A DNA stretch of 64,000 nucleotides from CAVSVP01 sp963731125 (GTDB lineage Bacteria > Pseudomonadota > Gammaproteobacteria > Competibacterales > Competibacteraceae): assembly GCA_963731125.1 (NCBI GenBank), contig CAVSVP010000007.1:372001-436000 (forward strand). Direction: 5' to 3'. The notes below the pieces were generated by a model that saw only the letters and a list, made by a program, of their open reading frames with translations, did not search any database and was not told the DNA's origin. Positions within the stretch are counted from its first letter, which is position 1; every line of letters begins with the position of its first letter. Positions 53,362-62,600 of the stretch are shown piece after piece. The position numbers and the translations under genes were made by a program.

Positions 53362-54483
53362 TCAAAAAACGGATAATCCTGCTAGATTGGCTTGACGATC
53401 TATCTTTCCTGTAAAGGTTTCTGAGAACTTGCGTTTAAAGTAAAAATGAAAGGGAATTTCATATTTTCCTAATAAATTAGATTCTAGTAATTTTTTACGA
53501 ATATCAGCCTGCATCCATGCAGGGACCGGCTCTCCCTCAATCACAGCCACAACCACCTGTGAAAACTGCGGATGAGGGAGCGGACCTACACAACAACGGC
53601 GACTTGCGAGAATCCCCTGGTGATAGGTTTGGAAAAAAGCTTCTAATACTGCTTCCACTTTTTCTGCCTGTACCTTGATTCCGCCAGTATTAATAACATT
53701 ATCAATCCGCCCTAACCAACGAAATGAACCATCTGCTTTTAACTCAACTCTGTCATTGGTCACTAATGTCTCGTGCCGGGTCAGTACGGACTGAATCATG
53801 AGACAGTCATGAGAGTTTACACTGGTTTTAACTCCCTCAAGCGGTGTGAAGTATTCACTAGCTTGGGAGCCATTTAAACGTCTGAGGGCGATGTGACCTA
53901 CAGTCTCCGTCATGCCATAGGTGTGGAAAATAGGAGCACTCAAAGTTCTAATTTGCTCTAGTAGTGTCTCACTAATAGGCCCTCCACCCACTAAGATGGC
54001 GCGCATTCTATTCAAAATTGATTTCTTTGCCGGTGTAGCTTCAAAAACTTTCTGCAACTGAAAAGGAACGAAAGCCGCAAAGTGAAAAGTGGCTGTGTCG
54101 GGAAATTCCGTCAGGGGATTACTAGTGGGTTCAAGGATTGTCATAGATAAATTTAATTCTAACCCTCTAACCAACATCATAACACCAGCAACGTGCTCTA
54201 TAGACAGACACACCAATGCCTTATCGCCTGTCTGTAAATCTAACGCCCGGCCGGTAAGCTGGGCACTCGCAGCCATCTGACAACGCTGCACAGTGATACA
54301 CTTTGGTTTACCTGTAGAACCGGAGGTTTTTAAAATAAATTTCTTTTGACCCGACAACCACTGTTGGCAAAACCGCAATATGCGTAATTCTTGAACTGTC
54401 AGATGAGTGGGCCAATACTGCAGCGAAGTATCAAGTAGCCAATCTGGTCGATATTTCTTGCCGTTGAGTACCAACCAAGACAT
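53362..54483 (-). CDS. menE: o-Succinylbenzoate-CoA ligase
   Basis: 373 aa, a compact member of the AMP-forming acyl-CoA synthetases. P-loop-like FILKTSGSTGKPKCITV (about 48-64), IFHTYGMTETVGHIALR, LKADGSFRWLGRIDNVINTGGIKVQ and the C-terminal catalytic Lys in TFTGKIDRQ. MenE activates o-succinylbenzoate with CoA in menaquinone synthesis. Shorter than many MenE (about 450 aa). Placed directly after menB, which supports the assignment. Confidence 0.88.
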   Translation of the reverse strand: MSWLVLNGKKYRPDWLLDTSLQYWPTHLTVQELRILRFCQQWLSGQKKFILKTSGSTGKPKCITVQRCQMAASAQLTGRALDLQTGDKALVCLSIEHVAGVMMLVRGLELNLSMTILEPTSNPLTEFPDTATFHFAAFVPFQLQKVFEATPAKKSILNRMRAILVGGGPISETLLEQIRTLSAPIFHTYGMTETVGHIALRRLNGSQASEYFTPLEGVKTSVNSHDCLMIQSVLTRHETLVTNDRVELKADGSFRWLGRIDNVINTGGIKVQAEKVEAVLEAFFQTYHQGILASRRCCVGPLPHPQFSQVVVAVIEGEPVPAWMQADIRKKLLESNLLGKYEIPFHFYFKRKFSETFTGKIDRQANLAGLSVF

Positions 54484-54513
54484 TGTCGAAGCAGTAGTGA
54501 AAACGCAGACCCT

Positions 54514-55338
54514 TTAAGGGAATTTTGGAAATTTTGAAAAGTTAGGGCTGCGCTTTTCCAGGTATGCCTTTCTGCCTTCTTGTGCTTCCTCACTAAGGTA
54601 ATAAAGCAAAGTGGCGTTTCCGGCTAGCTCCTGAATACCAGCCTGCCCATCTAACTCTGCGTTAAAAGCAGATTTTAATAAGCGTATTGCCAAAGGGCTT
54701 TTAGCTTGAATTTTGCGGCACCATTCAATGGTGGTAGCTTCCAGTTGCTCCAGAGGAACAACTGTGTTAACAAGTCCCATGGCTAATGCTTCCTTAGCGT
54801 CGTACTGATCACAAAGGAACCAAATTTCCCGAGCTTTTTTCTGTCCGACGATGCGAGCCAAATAAGATGCGCCGAAACCACCATCAAAGCTGCCCACTTT
54901 CGGACCTGTTTGGCCAAAGCGGGCATTTTCAGCAGCGATGGTTAGATCGCATACCACATGTAGAACATGCCCACCACCAATAGCCCAACCCGCAACCATG
55001 GCGATCACCGGTTTCGGACAAGAGCGAATTTGCTTTTGCAAATCCAGCACATTAAGACGAGGAACATTGTCGTCACCAATGTAGCCGCCGACACCACGTA
55101 TACGTTGATCTCCGCCACTGCAGAAAGCCTCGTAACCTTCGCCGGTCAGAATAATGACATCAATATTGGAATTTTGCCGCGACAGCTCTACCGCCTCAGA
55201 CATTTCCATGATCGTCAAAGGTGTAAAGGCATTGTGAACTTCGGGACGGTTAATACTAATTTTGGCAATACCATTATAGTACTTATATAAGATTTCCTTA
55301 TATTCTTTTAATATTACCCAGGAAGTATCAGTTTTCAC
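54514..55338 (-). CDS. menB: 1,4-Dihydroxy-2-naphthoyl-CoA synthase
   Basis: 274 aa crotonase-fold enzyme, GTG start. YEAFCSGGDQRIRGVGGYIG and MVAGWAIGGGHVLHVVCDLT form the CoA site and oxyanion hole; GQTGPKVGSFDGGFGASYLA is the MenB-specific active-site segment. It closes the naphthoquinone ring in the menaquinone pathway. menE follows 30 nt later; the other men genes are not in the window. Menaquinone implies some anaerobic or microaerobic respiration. Confidence 0.93.
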   Translation of the reverse strand: MKTDTSWVILKEYKEILYKYYNGIAKISINRPEVHNAFTPLTIMEMSEAVELSRQNSNIDVIILTGEGYEAFCSGGDQRIRGVGGYIGDDNVPRLNVLDLQKQIRSCPKPVIAMVAGWAIGGGHVLHVVCDLTIAAENARFGQTGPKVGSFDGGFGASYLARIVGQKKAREIWFLCDQYDAKEALAMGLVNTVVPLEQLEATTIEWCRKIQAKSPLAIRLLKSAFNAELDGQAGIQELAGNATLLYYLSEEAQEGRKAYLEKRSPNFSKFPKFP

Positions 55339-55433
55339 GACCTATCTCAACTCATTGCCAGTGGCGCATCGGTACGCCGGAAACCGCATTTTCATCAATC
55401 TGCTTTTATTCGTTTCTTTTTTATGGTGGATTT

Positions 55434-57848
55434 TTATATATCAAGATTAGAAACTTCTAAAGCGTTCTGCTCAATAAAATCCCGGCGCGGTTCCACTTGA
55501 TCTCCCATCAAAGTGGTAAAAATCTCATCGGCAGCAATAATATCTTCAATACGAACTTGTAACAGGCGGCGAGTTTCAGGGTTCATTGTGGTTTCCCATA
55601 GTTGTTCTGGATTCATTTCGCCTAAGCCCTTATAGCGCTGGATATGCTGACCACGTTTGGCTTCCTCCAACAACCATTCCATCGCCTGGCCAAAATTTTC
55701 AATCCTCTGGCTATGCTCACCACGCCGTACCAAAGCGCTCTCACCAAACAAACCTTCCAGTTTGGCTCCCAATTTAGCTATGTTTTCATACTCTGGTGAT
55801 TCAAAGAATTCCAGAGCAAGGCGCGTCTCTTTGATTAAACCATGCGTGCTTCTCGTTAATGCGATAAGAAATGTTTCACGTCCTTCTCTGGGTTCCACAG
55901 TTACAGTATAAATAGATTTTTCTCCTCCTCGATCATTCAGGCACCTAATCAGATCTGCAGACCATTCTTCCAAATAGGCCTGATGCCTTAAAACGTCACG
56001 ATTCAATTTTGGCATACAAACAAGCTGTTCTAAGACAGCTTGATCGTAGCGTTGAACCAAGCGACGGATCATAACCATTACCGCCATATGATGGAAAGCC
56101 AAATTTTCCAGAGCGGTGCCGCTAAGAGGTGGAGTTTCGGCATTTAAAATTAGTGAGGCATCATGGAGTGCAGCTTGTAAGAGATAGGTCGATAACTCAG
56201 CGTCATCCTTAACATACTGCTCATGTTTACCCTTTTTTATTTTATAAAGAGGCGGTTGTGCAATATAGATGTGACCCCTTTCCACCAGTTCAGGCATTTG
56301 TCGATAAAAAAAAGTGAGGAGAAGGGTACGGATATGACTCCCATCAACATCTGCATCGGTCATGATGATAATTCGGTGATAACGTAATTTGTCAGGATTA
56401 AACTCTTCAGGACCGATTCCGCAACCTAATGCAGTAATAAGCGCCCCTACTTCTGCTGAAGAAAGCATTTTATCGAAACGCGCTTTCTCAACATTAAGTA
56501 TTTTACCTTTAAGTGGCAGAATCGCTTGAAATCTGCGATCTCGACCCTGCTTTGCAGAACCTCCAGCGGAATCACCTTCTACTATGAAAAGTTCTGCCAA
56601 TCCTGGATCTCTCTCTTGGCAATCAGCTAACTTGCCCGGCAGCCCAGCGATATCTAGGGCTCCTTTACGGCGAGTCATCTCCCGAGCACGACGAGCAGCC
56701 TCACGAGCTCGAGCGGCCTCAACAATTTTGCCAATAATGGCACGAACGTCCGCAGGGTTTTCGAGCAGAAATTCTTGAAATTTTTCTGCTACCACCGACT
56801 CCACCACTGCTTTGACTTCTGATGAAACCAGCTTGTCCTTAGTCTGAGAAGAAAACTTAGGATCACGTACTTTGATTGAGAGTACGGCGGTAAGACCTTC
56901 TCTAGCATCATCACCATTGGGTGAGACTTTTGCCTTCTTGAGAATACCTTCCGATTCCATGTACTGATTAAGAGTACGCGTAAGTGCACTGCGAAAACCG
57001 GCTAAATGAGTACCACCGTCGCGCTGAGGAATATTATTAGTAAAACAAAAAATGTTTTCTTGATAAGAATCGTTCCACTGCAGCGCAACTTCCACTCCGG
57101 TGCCATCTTTTTCGGTATTCAGATAGAAAACGGTATCATGTAAAGGCGTCTTTTTCCTATTAAGATGTTCTACAAAAGCCTTAATACCACCCTGGTACTC
57201 AAAATTATCGCTTTTACCATTACGCTCGTCATGCAGTTCAATGTTGACTCCTGAGTTTAGAAACGAAAGTTCGCGTAATCTTTTAGCGAGAACATCATAA
57301 TGAAAATCGATGTTGCTAAAGATTGAAGTGCTGGGCTTGAAATGAACTTCGGTACCAGTCAGTTCAGTAACGCCGATCATCTGCAAATCTTTGCGCGGTA
57401 CGCCCATGGAGTACTCTTGCTGATAGATTTTCCCATCACGCCGTATGGTAAGGCGCAGATATTCCGAAAGAGCGTTTACCACCGAAACGCCAACTCCATG
57501 GAGACCACCTGAAACCTTGTAGGAATTGTCGTCGAACTTACCTCCTGCGTGAAGCATGGTCATAATGACTTCTGCGGCAGAGCGCCCCTCCGAATGCATA
57601 TCCACAGGAATACCCCGACCATTATCGATTACCGTGATCGATTCGTCAGCATGAATGGTGATACTGATTTTACCGCAGTAACCCGCCAAGGCTTCATCGA
57701 TGGAATTATCCACCACCTCAAACACCATGTGATGCAAACCGGTGCCATCATCAGTATCGCCAATGTACATCCCAGGGCGTTTACGGACTGCGTCCAAGCC
57801 TTTGAGAACTTTAATACTTGCAGACGTATAAGCTGGAGTTTCACTCAT
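55434..57848 (-). CDS. gyrB: DNA gyrase subunit B
   Basis: 804 aa. GHKL ATPase (GMYIGDTDDGTGLHHMVFEV, then VDNSIDEALAG, and GGLHGVGVSVVNALS), transducer domain, Toprim domain with FIVEGDSAGGSAKQGRDRRF and DADVDGSHIRTLLLTFFYR, and the gammaproteobacterial long C-terminal insert (about 560-720). ATP-powering subunit of gyrase, introducing negative supercoils with GyrA. Last gene of the dnaA-dnaN-recF-gyrB cluster, 33 nt after recF. Confidence 0.97.
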   Translation of the reverse strand: MSETPAYTSASIKVLKGLDAVRKRPGMYIGDTDDGTGLHHMVFEVVDNSIDEALAGYCGKISITIHADESITVIDNGRGIPVDMHSEGRSAAEVIMTMLHAGGKFDDNSYKVSGGLHGVGVSVVNALSEYLRLTIRRDGKIYQQEYSMGVPRKDLQMIGVTELTGTEVHFKPSTSIFSNIDFHYDVLAKRLRELSFLNSGVNIELHDERNGKSDNFEYQGGIKAFVEHLNRKKTPLHDTVFYLNTEKDGTGVEVALQWNDSYQENIFCFTNNIPQRDGGTHLAGFRSALTRTLNQYMESEGILKKAKVSPNGDDAREGLTAVLSIKVRDPKFSSQTKDKLVSSEVKAVVESVVAEKFQEFLLENPADVRAIIGKIVEAARAREAARRAREMTRRKGALDIAGLPGKLADCQERDPGLAELFIVEGDSAGGSAKQGRDRRFQAILPLKGKILNVEKARFDKMLSSAEVGALITALGCGIGPEEFNPDKLRYHRIIIMTDADVDGSHIRTLLLTFFYRQMPELVERGHIYIAQPPLYKIKKGKHEQYVKDDAELSTYLLQAALHDASLILNAETPPLSGTALENLAFHHMAVMVMIRRLVQRYDQAVLEQLVCMPKLNRDVLRHQAYLEEWSADLIRCLNDRGGEKSIYTVTVEPREGRETFLIALTRSTHGLIKETRLALEFFESPEYENIAKLGAKLEGLFGESALVRRGEHSQRIENFGQAMEWLLEEAKRGQHIQRYKGLGEMNPEQLWETTMNPETRRLLQVRIEDIIAADEIFTTLMGDQVEPRRDFIEQNALEVSNLDI

Positions 57849-57881
57849 GAAGTTGCTGATCCATATGGGTCGCCTAAAGGA

Positions 57882-58970
57882 TTATAACATGTTGCTAATT
57901 ACGCCATGATCAATCTTAAAAATATGTGTGTTGTCCCATTTTGCAGTGCTAAATGTTTGTTCCTCAATGGCAGTGATAAAGAGCTGAATATTCATACGCG
58001 CCAAGCAGTTGAGTATGCGACTTCTATGTAATCGATCCAATTCTGCTGGTAAGTCGTCAATCAGGAGAATGCAAGAACTTCCCCTATTTTCTCGGTAAAG
58101 ACACGCTTGTGCCAGCACTAAGGCGATCACAAGAAGCTTTTGCTGTCCCCGCGACAGTTGCTCTGTGACCGTGCGACCAGCCAGTTTTATCTTGAAATCG
58201 GCCCGTTGAGGGCCTATCCTGGTGTAGCCGTGGTGACGGTCCTGATTCCGGTTTCTACGCAATAATTCCAGCAAATCCGCATCTTTCTCCTGAGACCAGC
58301 CACGATGGTAATCCACTTCCAACTCTTGCAACTCTAAGGTTTCCTGAACTAGGGGTTTGAGAGTACTTCGCAAAGCACTACAAAAAATATTTCGTAAATT
58401 ATCTAGTATGACCGCTGTGGCAACCAACTGCTTATCCCACATATCCATAGCACGGTCCGGATAATGAGAGCGTAACGCAGCATTTCTGTTACGCAGAATG
58501 ATGCCATAGCGTTTCCATGCTGGCCAAAATTCCGGCTCGGCATAGAACAGTCCCCAGTCCATAAAACGGCGTCGGTGCTGTGGTCCACCTTCTAAGAGCC
58601 GATGGCTATCCGGGTTTAGAAGTAAGACCGGTACCTGCATGGCAAGTTGGGCTAAAGATTGAGCAGGTTCGCCATTAATGCGAACAGTAAAGTGATGGCA
58701 ATTACGCTGAATACCTACTGGTATTAGGACTCCACCCTCCATCTCGCTTAAACGAGCTACAATTCGAAAAGTCGTTTCGCCACGGCGAATGAGTTCACGA
58801 ATACGCCGAGTGCGAAATGAACGTCCTCTTCCTAAAAAGTAGAGCGCTTCTAGAAGGCTGGTTTTACCGGAGGCATTTTTGCCGACGATAAGATTTAAAC
58901 TCGATGAACATTCTAGAATAATACTTTGTAGATTCCGAAAATTCTTAATTTCCAGAGAAGAAACAAGCAT
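57882..58970 (-). CDS. recF: DNA repair/recombination protein RecF
   Basis: 362 aa SMC-like ATPase. Walker A LIVGKNASGKTSLLEALYFLG (about 29-49), signature LSRGQQKLLVIALVLAQACL, Walker B CILLIDDLPAELDRLHRS. With RecO and RecR it loads RecA onto gapped DNA. 16 nt after dnaN. Confidence 0.95.
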   Translation of the reverse strand: MLVSSLEIKNFRNLQSIILECSSSLNLIVGKNASGKTSLLEALYFLGRGRSFRTRRIRELIRRGETTFRIVARLSEMEGGVLIPVGIQRNCHHFTVRINGEPAQSLAQLAMQVPVLLLNPDSHRLLEGGPQHRRRFMDWGLFYAEPEFWPAWKRYGIILRNRNAALRSHYPDRAMDMWDKQLVATAVILDNLRNIFCSALRSTLKPLVQETLELQELEVDYHRGWSQEKDADLLELLRRNRNQDRHHGYTRIGPQRADFKIKLAGRTVTEQLSRGQQKLLVIALVLAQACLYRENRGSSCILLIDDLPAELDRLHRSRILNCLARMNIQLFITAIEEQTFSTAKWDNTHIFKIDHGVISNML

Positions 58971-58986
58971 TTGTAAAGGTAAACAC

Positions 58987-60090
58987 CTAAAGCTTCATGG
59001 GCATTACCACATACTTACAATTTCCGCCCTCAGGATCTTCAATCAAGCAGCTATTATTGGCATCCGTAAAAGACAGCTTGACCAGTTCACCAGTAAGTGC
59101 TCCCAGAGCATCCAGCAAATACGTTACATTGAAACCAATCTCAAATGAACCACCGCTATAATTAACCTCTACTTCTTCCTCCGCCTCTTCCTGTTCCGGA
59201 TTATGCGCCTGAATACGTAATAGCCAATTCTCCGCAAGTAGGCGAATTCCTCTGTATTTTTCGCTGGAAAGAATAGCTGCGCGGGCCAATGCGTTGCGTA
59301 AAACCATGCGGTTGGCGATCACTATCTGTTCCCCCTTATGAGGTATGACCCGCTGGTAATCGGGAAATTTACCGTCAATAAGTTTTGAAGTAAAACGTAT
59401 GTTTCCTAACATTGCCCGCACATGGTTGTCACTGAGTTTCAAAATAATTTCGTCATTCGTATCAACCAGCAAACGTAACATTTCTTGCACCGCCTTACGG
59501 GGTACGATAATTTGCTGTTTAAGTGTGATTGGATTCGTTTCTCCCTCTATTTCATAACAAGCCAGCCGGTGACCGTCAGTGGCTACTGCACGAAGATGGG
59601 TACCATCTATTTCCAGCAGCAGACCATTTAGATAATAGCGCACGTCCTGTTGAGCCATGGCAAAATGAGTGCGTTCAATCAAGTTTTTCAGACTACTTTG
59701 GGATAATCGTGTATACCCCTCGAAGGGGATATCTTCCAAAGCCGGAAAATTTACGGCTGGTAATGTGGCCAAACTAAAGCGGCTTCTTCCACAATGTAGG
59801 AATGCTTTATTACCGTCTACCGTAACCGATATGTCGGTGCTTTCCGGCAGAGCTCTCAAAATATCTAGAAATTTTCGTGCAGGAAGAGTGATTTCTCCTG
59901 GTTTGTCAATAGACAGTTCTGTTTGTGCTGATAACTCTACTTCCATATCCGTAGCAGTGAGTGTGAGTTTCTCGCCTTGGGCAACCATCAGCACGTTGGC
60001 CAAGACTGGTAAGGTTTGGCGGCGCTCAACAACGCCGATCACATGTTGAAGAGGTTTAATCAGTTGCTCACGCTTTATTTCCAATTTCAT
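58987..60090 (-). CDS. dnaN: DNA polymerase III beta subunit (sliding clamp)
   Basis: 367 aa from ATG 60090; the family start MKLEIKREQLIKPLQHVIGV begins here, five codons inside the longest frame. Three clamp domains; conserved LPVLANVLMVAQGEKLTLTATD and the C-terminal CKYVVMPMKL. An acidic insert (NPEQEEAEEEVEVNYS, about 295-310) is slightly unusual. The ring tethers Pol III to DNA. Upstream lies oriC. Confidence 0.96.
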   Translation of the reverse strand: MKLEIKREQLIKPLQHVIGVVERRQTLPVLANVLMVAQGEKLTLTATDMEVELSAQTELSIDKPGEITLPARKFLDILRALPESTDISVTVDGNKAFLHCGRSRFSLATLPAVNFPALEDIPFEGYTRLSQSSLKNLIERTHFAMAQQDVRYYLNGLLLEIDGTHLRAVATDGHRLACYEIEGETNPITLKQQIIVPRKAVQEMLRLLVDTNDEIILKLSDNHVRAMLGNIRFTSKLIDGKFPDYQRVIPHKGEQIVIANRMVLRNALARAAILSSEKYRGIRLLAENWLLRIQAHNPEQEEAEEEVEVNYSGGSFEIGFNVTYLLDALGALTGELVKLSFTDANNSCLIEDPEGGNCKYVVMPMKL

Positions 60091-60109
60091 AGCGCTGTAG
60101 ACCAATCTA

Positions 60110-60515
60110 AAGTCTTACGGTAATAATAATATTTATATATATATATTATTATTATTAAGTAGGGCACTTTCTGTGGATAATTTTTTTTTATCCTTCATTT
60201 TTAATAGCTTATACGAAAAAAGGCTGTGGATAAGTCTGTGGATAACATGTGGATAACCTTGAATAGACAAGTTATCCACATGTTATCCACAGACTTATCC
60301 ACAGGAAAAGCCAACTTATCCACAGACTTATCAACAGGTATATTTTTCACTTTTATGCACTCCAAAGAAATTCTTTTTAGAAAACCTATAAAAGTAAAAT
60401 TTTTATTATCTAAGACTTTGATTTTTATTAATTAAAAAAATTAAATAAAAAATTAATAGATCTAAAAGAGCTAGTCAAATCATCACTTCGTTATTCTTTA
60501 TTAGCGAAATTTTTA
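60110..60515. other. Putative chromosomal origin oriC (dnaA-dnaN gap)
   Basis: About 400 bp, strongly AT-rich, with nine DnaA boxes. Four TGTGGATAA lie at 60172, 60225, 60237 and 60248; four TTATCCACA at 60272, 60283, 60295 and 60316; and one TTATCAACA at 60328. Spacings of 11-12 bp recur. AT-only tracts at 60115-60160 and 60405-60465 are candidate unwinding elements. The dnaA-dnaN position and box density together make this a confident origin call. Confidence 0.9.
60232..60296. repeat. 26-bp perfect inverted repeat of DnaA boxes
   Basis: AAGTCTGTGGATAACATGTG... (60232-60257) is the exact reverse complement of 60271-60296, with a 13-nt spacer; each arm contains two DnaA boxes 11 bp apart. 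Confidence 0.93.
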
Positions 60516-61868
60516 TCAATCTGACAAAGTTGTTAACAAATTTAAAAAATCTTCACGAATTTGGTCATCGCTTTGCTGCAGTTCCTTAATTTTACGGCAG
60601 GCATGTAGAACTGTTGTGTGATCACGACCACCAAACGCTTCGCCGATTTCCGGTAAACTATGAGTAGTTAATTCCTTTGCAAGTGCCATGGCTATCTGGC
60701 GGGGCCGTGAGACGGCTCGCAGTCGACTAGTGGAATATAGATCAGCAACTCGGATTTTGTAGTAATCGGCTACAGTTCGCTGAATGTTTTCAATGGTAAC
60801 TAATTTATCCTGTAAATTAAGAAGGTCGCTTAGGGCTTCCTTGGTGAAAGCGAGAGTAATGGGCTTTCCAGTAAACTGAGAAGTCGCATTAATTCGGCGT
60901 AGCGCACCTTCCAACTCGCGCACGTTAGAACGAATGCGTTTGGCAATGAAAAAGCTGACTTCATCGGGTAAATATATGTTGGCTTGTTGCGCTTTATTTT
61001 TGAGAATAGCCACCCGCGTTTCTAACTCTGGTGGCTCGATGGCAACGGTCAAACCCCAGCCAAAACGCGATTTAAGGCGATCTTCTAAGCCTGAGACTTC
61101 TTTTGGATACCGATCACAGGTTAATATGACCTGTTGATGGCCTTCTAAAAGGGTATTGAAAGTATAGAAAAATTCCTCTTGAGAACGTTCTTTTCCGGCG
61201 AAAAATTGAATATCGTCAATAAGTAAAGCATCCAAGGAACGATAATAACGTTTGAAGTCATTGATTGCGTTATGTTGTAGCGCACGCACCATGTGCGCGA
61301 CGAAGTGCTCAGAATGCTGATAAACAACTCTAGCAGCTTGATTCTGTTCACGCATCAGATTACCAACTGCATGCATTAGATGGGTTTTGCCCAATCCGGT
61401 GCCGCCGTAGATGAACAGAGGATTATAGGCCGTGCCTGGGTTCTGTGCAACCTGAGTGCACGCAGCCCGGGCAAGTTGGTTTGATTTTCCTTCAACAAAA
61501 TTGTCAAAAGTGAAGTCCGGATTAAGATTGCTGCCATGAGGTCCCCTGTCTGCTATTGCTGCTTCAAGTGTATTCGCCGAGTCAGCCTGGGAGGGCGTAG
61601 TGAGTTTCTTAGTAGACGGTTGCCGACTGCTACCAATTTCTAGCTGTATTTGAATGCTACGATCCGGACATAATTGATCCAAAGCATTTTGAATACTGTT
61701 TAGATGATGTTCCTTCACCCAATCCAACACAAAGTGGTTGGGAGCGAGAAGGCGCAGGGCGTTATCCTCTTGCATGGCGTGAAGTGGTCTTATCCAGGTG
61801 TTCAGCTGTTGCTCAGACAACTCAAGTTCTAAGCGGTCAAGGCATGACTTCCACAGGGAATCTTCCAC
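60516..61868 (-). CDS. dnaA: Chromosomal replication initiator DnaA
   Basis: 450 aa. Domain I (1-85, LWKSCLDRLELELSEQQLNTWI), short linker, AAA+ domain III with Walker A GGTGLGKTHLMHAVGN and Walker B ALLIDDIQFFAGKERSQEEF, and domain IV with the DNA-binding signature FGGRDHTTVLHACRKI. Binds DnaA boxes and melts oriC. A DnaA box at 61926-61934 lies about 60 bp upstream of its start, suggesting autoregulation. Confidence 0.97.
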   Translation of the reverse strand: MEDSLWKSCLDRLELELSEQQLNTWIRPLHAMQEDNALRLLAPNHFVLDWVKEHHLNSIQNALDQLCPDRSIQIQLEIGSSRQPSTKKLTTPSQADSANTLEAAIADRGPHGSNLNPDFTFDNFVEGKSNQLARAACTQVAQNPGTAYNPLFIYGGTGLGKTHLMHAVGNLMREQNQAARVVYQHSEHFVAHMVRALQHNAINDFKRYYRSLDALLIDDIQFFAGKERSQEEFFYTFNTLLEGHQQVILTCDRYPKEVSGLEDRLKSRFGWGLTVAIEPPELETRVAILKNKAQQANIYLPDEVSFFIAKRIRSNVRELEGALRRINATSQFTGKPITLAFTKEALSDLLNLQDKLVTIENIQRTVADYYKIRVADLYSTSRLRAVSRPRQIAMALAKELTTHSLPEIGEAFGGRDHTTVLHACRKIKELQQSDDQIREDFLNLLTTLSD

Positions 61869-61925
61869 GCAAGATCCTCTCAGATTTTTGAAAATAACAT
61901 AATAGTCTACTATTTATTAGCAACT

Positions 61926-61934
61926 TTATCCACA
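61926..61934. promoter_or_regulatory. DnaA box upstream of dnaA
   Basis: Single consensus TTATCCACA in the dnaA upstream region; position fits the classic autorepression site. Confidence 0.7.
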
Positions 61935-62600
61935 AATTTAGTAATATTTAACTGAAGGTTAGTCCTTAACTGGAAGACGCAAATCAGCTGACCATATTAA
62001 TCGGCAACCGAAACGAAGGTCTAATTTTAGGGAAAAATACATATAATGGTCTACGTACCAAGTTTAAGGTATAGAATTAAGAAACTTTGATGATATACAT
62101 TTTGAACCGTCGCAGGCTCTAATTCACTATGGAAGTTAGAATAATTAAGCTCCCTTCGCTTAATAGTAGCTTTGATGAATTGAGGCTCAAAAAACTGAAA
62201 CTTGATTGACGATGCTAAGATTTAAGAGACATTCCGCCCGCAGACTGCACTGGTGGAAGGGAAAGGTGGAATCTGTACTGAGGCACAAAACGGATGACGG
62301 GGAACTTTCATTATTATCTAAGTTTCTATAAAATCTGTAGGTCTATTTGAGGATTTCTACTATTACCCAAAGACGACCGTACTACCACCAGAATGAAGAG
62401 TGCGACAAAAAAAAACTTATTTATCCGGTTGGTGGTGGGCATAAAGATTATAATAAATTGACGAAAAATTGTAATATAACAATAACTTTTTGTGATGCGA
62501 TGAAAAATATCATTGCTCTGATCAATTAATAAGGAACTTAAAGCACCATCAATTTAGTTAGTTATTACCTGTAGCAATTATAGCATCACGATATTTTCCA
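61935..62600. other. Intergenic region between divergent dnaA and uvrC
   Basis: About 670 bp, AT-rich, no recognisable protein or RNA gene. A 60-codon frame at 62347-62529 has no ribosome binding site or similarity I recognise. The rpmH-rnpA-yidC genes often found next to dnaA are absent. Confidence 0.4.

Noticed and set aside
60226..60435. Open frame through oriC
   Set aside because: Translates the repeated DnaA boxes; an artefact of the array.
62347..62529. 60-codon open frame upstream of uvrC
   Set aside because: AT-rich chance frame with no start signal and no recognisable motif.
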